Assembly (NCBI GenBank): GCA_018262705.1
Contig: JADFDQ010000002.1
Location: 1 to 64,000, forward strand
DNA from: Xanthomonas sp.
GTDB taxonomy: Bacteria; Pseudomonadota; Gammaproteobacteria; Xanthomonadales; Xanthomonadaceae
Direction: 5' to 3'
DNA length: 64,000 bases
A program made the translations under genes and the position numbers. A model generated the notes under the pieces. The model searched no databases. It was not told where the DNA came from and saw nothing but the letters and a program-made list of their open reading frames with translations. Positions within the stretch are counted from its first letter, which is position 1. The number at the start of each line of letters is the position of its first letter. This document shows, piece after piece, positions 44,836 through 54,354 of the stretch.

Positions 44836-46365
44836 TCAGTGCCCCTCGTGCCCGGTGGGGGAAGTAGGTGCGGCGTGGTCGCTCATCATCCCGTGGCCGC
44901 CATGGCCGTCTTGGCCGGCGGGTGCGTCAAGGGCGCTGGCGGGAGCCGGCGCATCCGCCGGCGCCGCAGGCATGGCATGGCCGGCATGTGGGTCAGCCGC
45001 CTCCTCGCTGTGCCCGGCGTGCGGATCCGCTGCCTCGGCACCATGGCCGGCGTGCGGGTCGGCGGCGCCATCGCCTGACTGTTCGCGCTGCGGATCTTCA
45101 CTGGTGCCGGAGGGCGACCCGTGTCCTGCGTGACCCTCAAGCCCCTTGAGTGCCGACTGCAGGTTGCTCTCGGCGTCGATCAGGAAGTTGGCGGACACCA
45201 CGACCTGTTCGCCTTCAGACAACCCGTCGAGGATCTCGATGCGCTCGCCGCCGCGACGACCCAGGGTCACGTCGCGCGGTACAAAACGGCCCGCGCCGGT
45301 CTCAACCAGCACCATCTGGCGCGTGCCGCTGTCCAGCACGGCCGAACGCGGAACGGTGAGCACCGGGCCGGTTCCCGGCGCCTCGAGCAGCACCGTCCCG
45401 TAGAGCCCGGGCCGCAGGTCGCCGTTGGGATTGGGCAATGCGATGCGCACGTCCACGGTGCGCGTCATTGCATCGATGACGGGCTGCACGAAGGTGACCT
45501 TGCCCTTGGCCACTTGGCCTGGCAGGGCTACGGTTTCAAAGCGGGCGGGCTGGCCGATTGCTATGCCCGCGGCCTGCGCCGCCGGCACCTTGGCGACCAC
45601 CCACACCATCGACAGGTCGGCCAGGCGCAGGATGGTCTCGCCCGCCTCGAACCGGGCGCCCTGGACCACCGGTTTTTCGATCACCACCGCATTTGCCGGC
45701 GCGGTGAGGATCAGGGCCTTCTTGCCCATCTGCGCATTGCTGATTTCCCAGTTGCGCAGGCGGGTACGGGCGGCATCGCGTAGGCGGGTCATCGATGCCG
45801 CGCTGGCGGGATCGGATCCGGCCAGCCTGCGGGCGGTCTCGTCAGCGAGCCTGTATTCCTGCTGCGCCGCAGCCAACTGCGGGCTGTAGACGGATAGCAG
45901 CGGCTGCCCGGCGCGGACCCGCATGCCGGTCTGGTTCGCGTACAGCCGCTCCACCCAGCCTTCGAAGCGCGGGGCAATGACGTACTGTCGGGTCTCGTCG
46001 ACCTCGACCGTGCCGCTGGTGCGCACGGTGGCGGACAGTGCCCCGCGCGTAACCGCTTCCGTGCGCACGCCCAGCGCCTGCACCTTGTCCGGCGGCAGCA
46101 CCACCGTGCCCGGCGCCGCCGGCGGCGCGTCGTCGGCATAGACCGGAACGTAGTCCATGCCCATCGGATCCTTCTTCGGCACCGGCGAGGTGTCGGGGAG
46201 CCCCATGGGATTTCGGTAATAAAGCACCTTGCGCTCCGCGGCAGGCGCCTCGGCGGATGTAGCTGCGGTCGGCGAATCGTTGGTCGCGCGGCCGGCCATC
46301 CAGCCTGTGGTGAGGGCGGCGAGTGCGACGCCGATGGCGAGCGACAGGGTCTGGACACGGGTCAT
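44836..46365 (-). CDS. cusB: CusB-type periplasmic adaptor
   Basis: Membrane-fusion protein joining CusA and CusC. The 509-residue product has a signal anchor, an N-terminal heavy-metal-binding YYRNPMGLPDTSPVPKKDPMGMDYVPVY segment (here split in pieces), the biotinyl-lipoyl/barrel core (PRFEGWVERLYANQTGMRV), and an unusual C-terminal tail of three 11-residue units around AADPHAGH followed by HGGHGMMSDHA. The tail is likely an extra metal-binding region. It overlaps cusC by 4 bp and precedes cusA by 1 bp. Confidence 0.93.
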   Translation of the reverse strand: MTRVQTLSLAIGVALAALTTGWMAGRATNDSPTAATSAEAPAAERKVLYYRNPMGLPDTSPVPKKDPMGMDYVPVYADDAPPAAPGTVVLPPDKVQALGVRTEAVTRGALSATVRTSGTVEVDETRQYVIAPRFEGWVERLYANQTGMRVRAGQPLLSVYSPQLAAAQQEYRLADETARRLAGSDPASAASMTRLRDAARTRLRNWEISNAQMGKKALILTAPANAVVIEKPVVQGARFEAGETILRLADLSMVWVVAKVPAAQAAGIAIGQPARFETVALPGQVAKGKVTFVQPVIDAMTRTVDVRIALPNPNGDLRPGLYGTVLLEAPGTGPVLTVPRSAVLDSGTRQMVLVETGAGRFVPRDVTLGRRGGERIEILDGLSEGEQVVVSANFLIDAESNLQSALKGLEGHAGHGSPSGTSEDPQREQSGDGAADPHAGHGAEAADPHAGHSEEAADPHAGHAMPAAPADAPAPASALDAPAGQDGHGGHGMMSDHAAPTSPTGHEGH

Positions 46366-47684
46366 CGGATATCTCCTTCGATGGCGCGCACGGCGGCGGC
46401 GCCCAACAGTTCGTCACGCAATGCATCGACCCGTGCGAGGTCGGCGCCCTGCCATTCATTGAGTGCTTCCAGCAGCGTCCCGAAGTCGACTTCGCCGACC
46501 TGGTAGCTCGCCAGCGCCGACTGCCAGGTGGCGTCGGCCTGCGGCAGCAGCGTGTTCTGGATCAGTTGCCGGCGTTCGCGGGCGCTGGTCCACTGCGACC
46601 AGGCGGAAGCGCCTCGCTCCTCGACGGCCCGCAGCGTGGCGTCCCTGCGGGCCAGCGCGGCTTCCTCGAGCAGGCGCGATTCGCGCTCGCGCTCGCGGCG
46701 GGCGCGCTGCTGGAACGGGATCTCCACCTCGAGCATCAGCTCGGTACTCTGGATGCCGTTGCCCAGCTGCATCGCACCCACGCCGACGGTGATGTCGGGA
46801 AAGCGGTTGCGACGCTGCAGCACCACATTCGTGCGCGCGGCCTCGGCGCGGGCCTGCTGCGAACGGACCGCGGGGTGCGTGTCGGCGGCGTCCAGAGCCT
46901 CGGCAAGCGAAGCGCTGCGGACGGCAAGGCGCGGCGCCTCGTCGGGAGCCGCCAGCGGTGCATCGGAACGGCGCCCCAGCACCGCGTTCAAGGTGGCGGC
47001 CGCCTCCTGCTTGGCGGCGAGGCGTTCGATCCGCTCGCGCTGCAGGCTGGTCTGCTCGACCTGGGCGCGGATGGCATCCTGCTGCGGCGCGCGGCCAAGG
47101 GCGTAGCGCACTCCCGCGATCTCTTCGACCTGGCGGAGCAGGGCGATGCGGCGATCGAGCACGGCTACCGCTTGATCGGCATGCCAATAACGTGCGTAGG
47201 CCGCCTCGGCGTCGGACAGCAGGTCGCGCGCCGCGGTGATGCGATCGAGCCCGATCGCGACCGCGTCCTGGCTGGCCGCAGTCCGCATCAGGTCGCGCTT
47301 GCCCCAGAGCGGGAAGCGCTGGCGCAGCGCGTAGTTGACCTCACGCTCGGCACCGACGGTGCGCCAGGGTTTGTCCGGATCGAGGCCGCGAAATCCCACT
47401 GAGGCCATTGGGTCGGGCAGGGCGCCCGCCGGCAGGATCCGCGCTTCGGCAGCCTGGGTTTCCAAGCCCATGGCCCGAAGCTCGGGGTTGTGTTCGAGCA
47501 CCCAGGTCCGGATCGACTCGAGACTGTGTCCCGGGATGGGCTCGGTTGCGGTCACCGGCAGCGCCAGCGCCCACAAGGCGCCGGCGAGCACGCAGGCGAG
47601 CAGGCGCCGCCGCGGTGGCCGCTGGCAGGACAGCGGGTGGCAGTGCAGGCGGCTGGCCTGCCACAGGTAGAACGGAGATGCCAT
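46362..47684 (-). CDS. cusC: CusC-type TolC-family outer-membrane channel
   Basis: Outer-membrane exit duct for the Cus system. The 440-residue protein has a signal sequence (LLACVLAGALWALALPVTAT) and two repeats of the TolC alpha-barrel pattern with long coiled helices (ARTRL/QAEAARTNVVLQRRNRFPDITVGVGAMQL). ATG 47684 is used; the upstream part of the frame is out of context. It heads the cusCBA genes; the upstream gene is the Cys/His-rich protein 126 bp away. Confidence 0.9.
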   Translation of the reverse strand: MASPFYLWQASRLHCHPLSCQRPPRRRLLACVLAGALWALALPVTATEPIPGHSLESIRTWVLEHNPELRAMGLETQAAEARILPAGALPDPMASVGFRGLDPDKPWRTVGAEREVNYALRQRFPLWGKRDLMRTAASQDAVAIGLDRITAARDLLSDAEAAYARYWHADQAVAVLDRRIALLRQVEEIAGVRYALGRAPQQDAIRAQVEQTSLQRERIERLAAKQEAAATLNAVLGRRSDAPLAAPDEAPRLAVRSASLAEALDAADTHPAVRSQQARAEAARTNVVLQRRNRFPDITVGVGAMQLGNGIQSTELMLEVEIPFQQRARRERERESRLLEEAALARRDATLRAVEERGASAWSQWTSARERRQLIQNTLLPQADATWQSALASYQVGEVDFGTLLEALNEWQGADLARVDALRDELLGAAAVRAIEGDIR

Positions 47685-47809
47685 ATCAGTGTCCTTGGGC
47701 CGACGCGACGCAGTCGCTCGGCCGGGGCAGGAACACATGCCGTGACGCGCACGGCACGAACGCACAGCACTGCACCGCACAGGCGTGCGGCGCAGTCAGC
47801 GTTCGGGCA

Positions 47810-48229
47810 TCAGATCAGCAGGAGGGCCGCGGGATGCGCGGTGGGTCGGTGCCAGGCAGGCGTGGGTGGCGAATCGACCCATGTGGACGTAACCCCGGGG
47901 CCACCGTCCGCGACTTCCGCGACCGCGAACCAGGAGAACCACACGCCGACAAGCAGCGGCGGAACCGGCGGGATGCGTCCGCTGTCTGCCGAGAGGTCGC
48001 CTTCGCTGCAGTGCGCGGTACACAGTGCCTCGTCAGCCGAGGGAAGCTCGGCGCCACAACCGTGACCGTGGTCGTGGTGGGTGTCCGCGTCGGCCGCGAC
48101 TGCGGCGGTTGTGGCCTTGAGATCCAGACAGCCGCCATGACCGGCCAGTGCGAACTGGGACCAGAGCAACGCCACCATCGCGAGGAGGGCAGTGCGCTTG
48201 AACCAGTTCCGATGGCGAAGGCGGATCAT
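47810..48229 (-). CDS. Secreted Cys/His-rich protein, probable copper-binding
   Basis: A 139-residue protein with a Sec signal (MIRLRHRNWFKRTALLAMVALLWSQFALA cut into halves by charge), then a HHDHGHGCGAE cluster and CTAHC, which can bind metal. Similar small proteins occur ahead of copper operons; a family name is not certain. It follows an FNR/Anr-like site and precedes cusCBA. Confidence 0.7.
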   Translation of the reverse strand: MIRLRHRNWFKRTALLAMVALLWSQFALAGHGGCLDLKATTAAVAADADTHHDHGHGCGAELPSADEALCTAHCSEGDLSADSGRIPPVPPLLVGVWFSWFAVAEVADGGPGVTSTWVDSPPTPAWHRPTAHPAALLLI

Positions 48230-48263
48230 GGTCGGAGCTTACTCTTTGTCTGATCCGGTGCAA

Positions 48264-48277
48264 CTGATCCAGATCAA
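48264..48277 (-). promoter_or_regulatory. FNR/Anr-like box
   Basis: The minus strand reads TTGATCTGGATCAG, nine of ten conserved positions of the consensus TTGAT-N4-ATCAA. It lies about 35 bp upstream of the ATG of the Cys/His-rich gene, a suitable place for an oxygen-responsive activator. Confidence 0.55.
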
Positions 48278-48361
48278 TTTCTGGTCAGGAACAGAGACGG
48301 CGGGGGAGTTCGTGCCGATGCTCGGCGGGGGAGGGACCATCAAGACTATGCGCCATCGCGC

Positions 48362-49297
48362 TCAGGCAGCCGCGGGGCTGAGCGTTCCCAGCACAGAAAC
48401 GACGATCAGGATCAGGATGGCCAGTGCTGCTTCAGCCGCGACACTCTGCCGCAGGGCGCGCACCTCCTGCACAGGATCGCCGCTTTCCAAGGCGCGTCCC
48501 AGGCGCGGCACCAGCGTCCAGCGGTGCAATGCACCCAGACCCAGCATGCCTCCGAACAGGGCAAGCTTCACCAGCAGCAGGTTCCCGTACGTGCTCTCGA
48601 GCAGTGTCGACAACGACCATGCGGTGAGATCACCGTAGTGCGTGATGCCGGACACGATGAGCGCAGCGACGAAGACCGTGCCGAGCGTCGAGAATCCGTG
48701 CAGAAGATCATGCGTCGTTCGAAGGTGCCCACTGCCGGAGACCGCCTCCCTGCGCAGGAGCAGGCCCAGGAACACCAGTACCGCGGCAACCCAGCCGCCT
48801 GCCGCGAGAAGGTGGACCAGGCCCGCAGCAAGCCGCAGCGCACCGGACGCGCCTTCACCGGCGGCGGCGTGGCCGTTCCATGCCAGCGTAGCAAGTGCGC
48901 CGCCCGCCAGCATTGCCAGCCGCGGAAAGGCGGACTCCACCTTTCCGCGGCGGCGCTGCCATCCGAGCACGACGATCAGGATGACCAGCAATGCGCCCCT
49001 CGCTGTCGCTGCCAGGCCTGCGGACGTCTCGAACAAATACCAGCCCAGCGATGCGCGATCGACGTCGGCAACCGGCATCCCCAAGATGCTCGCGGTCTTG
49101 ACCACGACGTCGGTCCCGGTGAGCATGAGACCGACGGCGGCACCCAGCAACAGAACTCCCCTGAGCGGCCAATCGCTCAAGGCGTCGGCGATGGCGGTTC
49201 GATGCGAACCGTACCATCCGAACAATGGCACCCCGAACAGGACCATCAGGACCAGATACTCGAGGAACCGCAACACGTACGCCGCCGGGTCGAACAT
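48362..49297 (-). CDS. copD: CopD-family copper-transport membrane protein
   Basis: A 311-residue protein with about eight transmembrane helices, typical CopD/PcoD length and layout, ending in a conserved HRWTLVPRLGRAL segment. CopD works with CopC in moving copper across the inner membrane. The gene is 10 bp after copC on the same strand, so it is cotranscribed. No other domain is seen. Confidence 0.88.
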   Translation of the reverse strand: MFDPAAYVLRFLEYLVLMVLFGVPLFGWYGSHRTAIADALSDWPLRGVLLLGAAVGLMLTGTDVVVKTASILGMPVADVDRASLGWYLFETSAGLAATARGALLVILIVVLGWQRRRGKVESAFPRLAMLAGGALATLAWNGHAAAGEGASGALRLAAGLVHLLAAGGWVAAVLVFLGLLLRREAVSGSGHLRTTHDLLHGFSTLGTVFVAALIVSGITHYGDLTAWSLSTLLESTYGNLLLVKLALFGGMLGLGALHRWTLVPRLGRALESGDPVQEVRALRQSVAAEAALAILILIVVSVLGTLSPAAA

Positions 49298-49307
49298 GTC
49301 GGGATCC

Positions 49308-49691
49308 TCAGCGCACAGTGAAGCTGAAGCTGCCCGTCATCGGGTGGTTGTCGCCCCCAACGGCGCGGTATTCCACGCGATAGGCACCCGCAGCCAGTGG
49401 CTTGGGCAGCTTGGCACGCAGCGTCTTGCCGTTGTTGACGATCTCGGTCGTGAAATTCTCGACCGGCATGGTGGAGCTGCCGTGCTTCATGAGCAACTTG
49501 AGGCGCGAGGCCCGCGGAATCAGCGTTTCGTTGAATACCAGATCAATCTGGCTCGGCGAGGCCACCACCGCATTTGCCGCCGGCGTGGACTGCTGCAGCG
49601 CGGCGTGGGCGTGGGCAACTTGCAGCGAGAACTGGCCCGCTGCGATCGCGAAGACGAGCGCCATGGAGCGAAAAACGTTTGACAAGTTCAT
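49308..49691 (-). CDS. copC: CopC periplasmic copper-binding protein
   Basis: CopC binds Cu(II) in the periplasm. The 127-residue product has a signal (MNLSNVFRSMALVFAIAAG plus QFSLQVAHA) and mature start HAALQQSTPA, so the N-terminal His needed for the copper site is exposed. The C-terminal VGGDNHPMTGSFSF carries the Asp and His ligands. Normal length (about 120). It precedes copD. Confidence 0.92.
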   Translation of the reverse strand: MNLSNVFRSMALVFAIAAGQFSLQVAHAHAALQQSTPAANAVVASPSQIDLVFNETLIPRASRLKLLMKHGSSTMPVENFTTEIVNNGKTLRAKLPKPLAAGAYRVEYRAVGGDNHPMTGSFSFTVR

Positions 49692-49755
49692 ATCGATGAT
49701 CCTCGTTGCGAAGGTGGTGCAATGCCTCCGTTCGGCGGCATTGCTTGGTGGCTGT

Positions 49756-50280
49756 TCAGTGCTGTGAGAACGGCTCAGTGGTTCCGTCGTGCCGGACCAG
49801 TTCGACCGTGTACGGCTGCTGGCGCCCGTCCGGCACCTCCATGCCGGGCGAACCGAGCGGCATTCCCGGCAGGACTAGGCCGCGTGCGTCCGGCTTCTCT
49901 GCAAGCAGGCGCTTGATGTCCTCGGCCGGGATATGGCCCTCGATGAGGTATCCGCCGACCTCGGCCGTATGGCAGGAGCCCTTGGCATAGGGAACACCCA
50001 GGCGCTCCTTGACCGGACCCAGGTCGTCCATGTCATGCACATCCACGGTGAAGCCTGCTTTTTTCACGTGGTCGATCCAGCTGCCGCAGCACCCGCAGGT
50101 CGGGGTCTTGTGGACGGTCATGCGGGGCAGGGCAGCGGGAGTCGCGTCGGCTGTTTCCTGGACGACCTGTGCAGCGGGCGCGATGGTGGATTGCGTGGGT
50201 GTAGCCGCCTGGGTGCAAGCACCCAGGCCCGCCACCGCAAAGGCAACCCACGTCAGGCGGTTCAATCTGTAAGCCTTCAT
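49756..50280 (-). CDS. DUF411 metal-associated lipoprotein
   Basis: A 174-residue lipoprotein (lipobox LGAC, cleaved before Cys) of the DUF411 family, recognised by HKTPTCGCCGSWIDHVKKAGF and the later GSCHTAEVGGYLIEGHIPAEDIKRLL and PGMPLGSPGME. The Cys cluster may hold copper. It is common in copper islands. ATG 50280 is used; upstream frame is shadow. It sits between the NTF2-like gene and copC. Confidence 0.88.
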   Translation of the reverse strand: MKAYRLNRLTWVAFAVAGLGACTQAATPTQSTIAPAAQVVQETADATPAALPRMTVHKTPTCGCCGSWIDHVKKAGFTVDVHDMDDLGPVKERLGVPYAKGSCHTAEVGGYLIEGHIPAEDIKRLLAEKPDARGLVLPGMPLGSPGMEVPDGRQQPYTVELVRHDGTTEPFSQH

Positions 50281-50294
50281 TTCGGAGTCCCCGC

Positions 50295-50807
50295 TCAGCG
50301 TTTGGTTCGCGAGGACCAATGGATGTGGACGATGCGCCAGCCGTCCGCGGTCTGTTGCAGCACCATCGTCTCGGTGCTCTGGACGGTCAGTGGCTTGCCG
50401 TCCTTCTTGGCGTGCAGCTCGCTTTCGGTGCCGACCCAAGCGAACTCGCCCGCGACCCGTGCACGCTGGCGGAGCAGCTGGCGATGCGCGCCCTTGAGGA
50501 ATGCCGCATCGCTGACGGCGTGGTGGCCCATGTATTCCTCGCGGCTGCGCTCGGCGCCTCCGGATTCCAGGATGAGGACGTCGGCTGCGAGCAGCGCTTC
50601 GACCGTGGCCATGTCACCGCTGGACAGCGCGCCGTGGAAGCGTTCGGCCACCGCGACCGCGGCTGTTGCGTCGGTAGGAACATCCACGTCCGCGCTGGCC
50701 GCGGCGACGGGGTGATGTTGTGCATGGGACTGCGTCGCCTTTGCCATCGCTGGCGGCACGATGGCGAGCGCCAGGGCGAGGGTGATGGAAGTTGTCATTG
50801 CGTTCAT
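50295..50807 (-). CDS. NTF2/SnoaL-like periplasmic protein
   Basis: A 170-residue protein with a signal peptide (MNAMTTSITLALALAIVPPAMA) and a DUF4440/SnoaL-like fold: AERFHGALSSGDMATVEALLAADVLI, then AVSDAAFLKG and a final VLQQTADGWRIVHIHWSS. A His-rich stretch (SHAQHH) lies near the mature N-terminus. Function is unknown; the location between copB and the DUF411 gene suggests copper homeostasis. Confidence 0.82.
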   Translation of the reverse strand: MNAMTTSITLALALAIVPPAMAKATQSHAQHHPVAAASADVDVPTDATAAVAVAERFHGALSSGDMATVEALLAADVLILESGGAERSREEYMGHHAVSDAAFLKGAHRQLLRQRARVAGEFAWVGTESELHAKKDGKPLTVQSTETMVLQQTADGWRIVHIHWSSRTKR

Positions 50808-50898
50808 GCAGAGACTCCAGTAGATCGATGGTTGTGTGCTTGCCAGCCGTCACAGTCAGGCGTGGTTCGGGTGTCGGGTTTCAATGTGCGTTTGCCTG

Positions 50899-51981
50899 TC
50901 AGAACCAGATACGAACGCCCGCCACGATCCGGGTGTCGTCGATGTCCCCGGACTGCGCGCGACGCTGATCCGCGGTTCGGCCATAAGCGCGTTCCCAGAC
51001 CACGCCGAGGTAGGGCGCAAACCGGCGATGGAACTCGTAGCGCAGGCGGAAACCGGCTTCGACCTTGCTCAGTCCGCTGCCGATGCCAACCGCCGGATCG
51101 TCCTTGCTCCATGCTTCGCCCTCGACCAGCCACTGGCCGATCAGGCGGTTGGTGAACAGCGTTTCGTATTCGGCTTCCGCGCCGAGTCCGACCTGGCCGG
51201 ACTGCCCGAGATAGGCGGTCGCCTTGATTTCAAACTTGTACGGGGCAAGGCCGATGACGCCGAGCGCGGCATAGGTGCGCGACAGGGCGCCGCCAAAGCC
51301 GAAGTCATGGCGAATGCCGGCGACGGCGTCCCACCAGGGGGCGATCGCGCGGCCGTACAGGACTTCCACATCCGCCGATTCGGTAGAGCCGCCTGCACGC
51401 TCGCCCTCGCTGCGGAGCCAGAGCCGGTTCAAGTCGGAGCCGACCCAGCCTTGCGCTTCCCAGAACATGCCGGTGCCGCGCTCATCCGCGTCCCACGCTT
51501 CAAGCCGGTCAAGCGACCAGTACGAGTTGATCGATTCGCCGTGCATCACGTGGGCGTCGAGTGGTTGGAACGCGGCGGCCCGATCTGCCGGTGTAACGAC
51601 CGGGATGGGCTCGCGCGGCTCGGCCGTGGCTGGAAGATCCTGGCTGGCAGCAGGCTGATGAACCATCGACGAGTGGTCCATCTTGGAGTGATCATCGCCA
51701 GCCATGACTGCGGCCCCTTGCTTCATGGCGCCGTGGCCCATGTTGGCGTGGTCCATCGCCCCCTCGTCCTCGGAACTCCTGGCGGGCGGGCTCGGCTGGT
51801 GGCCGGCATGCGGGTCCACAGGCTTGGCCGGCGGCTGGCTTGCAGCGGGTTTCGCTGGCGGCTGGTGCGCCGCATGGTCCGCCTGCTGCGCCCACACCGG
51901 CGCGATGCCGGCTGCGAGTGATAGTGCAGAGGCCAGGCCGATGGCCAGAGAATGGCGGTGGGAACGGATCATGGCGTTCAT
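50899..51981 (-). CDS. copB: Copper resistance protein B, outer membrane
   Basis: CopB/PcoB is an outer-membrane beta-barrel paired with the CopA oxidase. The 360-residue protein has a signal, a Met/His-rich N-terminal region (DHAAHQPPAK, GAMDHANMGHGAMKQG, HSKMDHSSM) and barrel sequences ending AGVRIWF (aromatic C-terminus). The ATG at 51981 overlaps the copA stop by 4 bp, a normal copAB arrangement. Confidence 0.92.
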   Translation of the reverse strand: MNAMIRSHRHSLAIGLASALSLAAGIAPVWAQQADHAAHQPPAKPAASQPPAKPVDPHAGHQPSPPARSSEDEGAMDHANMGHGAMKQGAAVMAGDDHSKMDHSSMVHQPAASQDLPATAEPREPIPVVTPADRAAAFQPLDAHVMHGESINSYWSLDRLEAWDADERGTGMFWEAQGWVGSDLNRLWLRSEGERAGGSTESADVEVLYGRAIAPWWDAVAGIRHDFGFGGALSRTYAALGVIGLAPYKFEIKATAYLGQSGQVGLGAEAEYETLFTNRLIGQWLVEGEAWSKDDPAVGIGSGLSKVEAGFRLRYEFHRRFAPYLGVVWERAYGRTADQRRAQSGDIDDTRIVAGVRIWF

Positions 51982-53816
51982 TCCTCCACCCGCACTTCGC
52001 GGAACATGCCGGCTTCCATGTGGTAGAGCAGGTGGCAGTGGTAGGCCCAACGGCCAAGGGCATCGGCACGCACCCGGTAGCTGCGCCGGGTGCCGGGCGG
52101 CATGTCGATGGTGTGCTTGCGCACCATGAAGTTGCCCGATTCGTCCTCGAGGTCGCTCCACATGCCGTGGAGATGGATCGGGTGCGACATCATCGTGTCG
52201 TTGACCAGCACGATCCGCAGGCGCTCGCCGTAGTTCAGGCGCAGCGGCTGTGCGTCGGCGAACTTCACGCCGTTGAACGACCAGGCGAAGCGCTCCATGT
52301 GTCCGGTCAGGTGCAGCTCGATCGTGCGCCCGGGCTCGCGCCCGTCGGGGTCGCGGAAGGTGCTGCGCAGATCGGCGTAGGTCAGCACACGGCGACCGTT
52401 GTCGCGCAGGCCGATGCCCGGGTCATCCAACCTGGGCACGGGCGCCATCGTCTGCATGTCGACCAGGGGATTGCCGGTTTCGGTGACAGGGTGTTCCTGC
52501 ATCCCGCCGCCACCGTGGTCCATGCCGGCCATGCTGCCGCCGGCTGTCGCATTGGAGGACATTGACGACATGTCGTGGCCGCTGTGATCCATTCCGGCCA
52601 TGGCACCGCCGGCCATCGACGACATGTCGTGGCCGCCGCCACCCATTCCGCCATGGCCCATGTCGTCCATGCTGAGGATCGGCTTTGGGTCGACGCTCGG
52701 AATCGGCGCGCGCAAGCCTTCCCTGGCCGCGAGGGTGCCGCTGATGTAGCCGGAGCGGCCGCTGTCCTGGGCGAAGATGGTGAATGCATCCTGCCCGGTG
52801 GGTTCGACAATGACGTCGAAGGTCTCGGCGGTGGCGATGCGGAACTCGTCAACGGTCACCGGACGCACGTACTGGCCATCGGCCGCGACCACGGTCATCT
52901 TCAGGCCGGGAATACGCACGTCGAAGTACGTCATCGCGGAGCCGTTGATGAAGCGCAGGCGCACCTTCTCGCCCGACCGAAACAGCCCGGTCCAGTTGCC
53001 GAGCGAGGTCGTGCCGTTCATGAGGTAGGTATAGGTGTTGGCGTTGACGTCCGACAGGTCGGTCGGCGTCATCCGCATCTGGCCCCACATCTTGCGGTCT
53101 TCGACGGTAGCGGCCAGGCCGTTCTGCTCCACGTCGTGGAAGAAATCGCCAACCGTCCGCTTGGAAAAGTTGTCGAAATCCGAGCGCTTCTTGAGCCGGG
53201 CGAACAGGCGCTTCGCATCAAGATCGGTCCAGTCGCTGAGCATGACCACGTAATCGCGGTCATATGCGAACGGTTCGGGTTCCAGCGGCTCGATGATCAG
53301 CGGCCCGTAGAGGCCGGCCTGCTCCTGGAAGCCGGAATGGCTGTGGTACCAGTAGGTGCCGCCCTGCACGACGTCGAAGCGGTATTGATACGTCTCGCCG
53401 CGGTTGATGCCGTTGAAGCTGAGCCCGGGCACGCCGTCCATGTTGGCCGGCAGCAGGATCCCGTGCCAGTGGATCGACGCCTGGCTGCCATGGATGGAGC
53501 CGGCGGGCAGGGCATTGCGGACCCGCAGGTTGACGGTGGTGCCTTCGCGCCAGCGCAGCAGCGGTGCCGGAATGGATCCGTTGACCGTGATCGCGGTGCG
53601 CGTGGCGCCGGTGAAGTTCATCGGCGTCTCGCCGATGGTCAGGTCGAAGTCGGTGCCCGAGAGCACGTTGGGTACGCCCTCGGCCTGGACGGCCCAGCTC
53701 GAACGGGGCCAGAGGCCGAGTGCCGCAACGGCGCCGCCGGCGGCTAGTCCCTGAACAAAGAGGCGGCGCGACGGGACAGACAGCCCCTCGGCACGGCCGA
53801 AAGAATCGGAAGACAT
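51978..53816 (-). CDS. copA: Multicopper oxidase CopA
   Basis: Periplasmic Cu(I)-oxidising multicopper oxidase. The 612-residue protein carries a Tat signal (SRRLFVQGLAAGGAVAALG) and all four copper motifs: HWHGILL, WYHSHSGFQEQ, HPIHLHGMWSD and HCHLLYHMEAGM. A long Met/Gly/His-rich segment (MDDMGHGGMGGGGHDM and repeats of MAGMDH) near residues 385-440 is typical of copper-tolerance oxidases. It is led by copL. Confidence 0.95.
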   Translation of the reverse strand: MSSDSFGRAEGLSVPSRRLFVQGLAAGGAVAALGLWPRSSWAVQAEGVPNVLSGTDFDLTIGETPMNFTGATRTAITVNGSIPAPLLRWREGTTVNLRVRNALPAGSIHGSQASIHWHGILLPANMDGVPGLSFNGINRGETYQYRFDVVQGGTYWYHSHSGFQEQAGLYGPLIIEPLEPEPFAYDRDYVVMLSDWTDLDAKRLFARLKKRSDFDNFSKRTVGDFFHDVEQNGLAATVEDRKMWGQMRMTPTDLSDVNANTYTYLMNGTTSLGNWTGLFRSGEKVRLRFINGSAMTYFDVRIPGLKMTVVAADGQYVRPVTVDEFRIATAETFDVIVEPTGQDAFTIFAQDSGRSGYISGTLAAREGLRAPIPSVDPKPILSMDDMGHGGMGGGGHDMSSMAGGAMAGMDHSGHDMSSMSSNATAGGSMAGMDHGGGGMQEHPVTETGNPLVDMQTMAPVPRLDDPGIGLRDNGRRVLTYADLRSTFRDPDGREPGRTIELHLTGHMERFAWSFNGVKFADAQPLRLNYGERLRIVLVNDTMMSHPIHLHGMWSDLEDESGNFMVRKHTIDMPPGTRRSYRVRADALGRWAYHCHLLYHMEAGMFREVRVEE

Positions 53817-53920
53817 GGAAACTCCGGGAAAAGGTCGAAGGCTCGCGAAGCGAGCATTACTCTGTCAGTGCGGAACTCACGGACAGATCCAGCGGCGCCG
53901 ATGACGGCGCGCCGCGACAC

Positions 53921-54343
53921 TTAGCCGATCGGAGGTCGCAGGAGGTTGGCCCGGGCCGCGGATGCGTGCCCGGACAGGAAAGGTTCGGCGGTCTGCCGGT
54001 AGCCGGTGCTGAGGTCGGCAAGCATCGACCAGGCAAGTGCCGCTGAGCAATGGTGCATGCATGCGCAGCAATCGCCCGCCCGGCAGCAGTCATCCGCTGG
54101 CGATGCGTCGCCGGCCTCATTCGTAGCCTGCGGGGGGCCGTGATCCACGGCCGCTGGAGCGGTCGCTTCGGCCCCGTGGCAGGCGGTTATTGCCTCTGCT
54201 GCTGCCTGCACCGCAGCCACGTCAGACAGATCGCCGGAGTTGCGCAGGTGCTCCAGATGCATGGACGCGCCCGCGACGCCCGGACCGTTGGCCAAAAGCG
54301 CAACGACCAGGAACAACCGCATCAGGAGCGCACGCAGAGCCAT
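53921..54343 (-). CDS. copL: CopL-like Cys/His-rich copper regulator or carrier
   Basis: A 140-residue protein with a signal-like N-terminus (LLMRLFLVVALLANGPGVAG) and DDCCRAGDCCACMHHC, a strong metal-binding cluster. Xanthomonas copLAB operons start with a gene of this type, needed for copper-inducible expression. The gene precedes copA by 104 bp. ATG 54343 is chosen; the longer frame is not supported. Confidence 0.78.
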   Translation of the reverse strand: MALRALLMRLFLVVALLANGPGVAGASMHLEHLRNSGDLSDVAAVQAAAEAITACHGAEATAPAAVDHGPPQATNEAGDASPADDCCRAGDCCACMHHCSAALAWSMLADLSTGYRQTAEPFLSGHASAARANLLRPPIG

Positions 54344-54354
54344 GCACCCGATTA

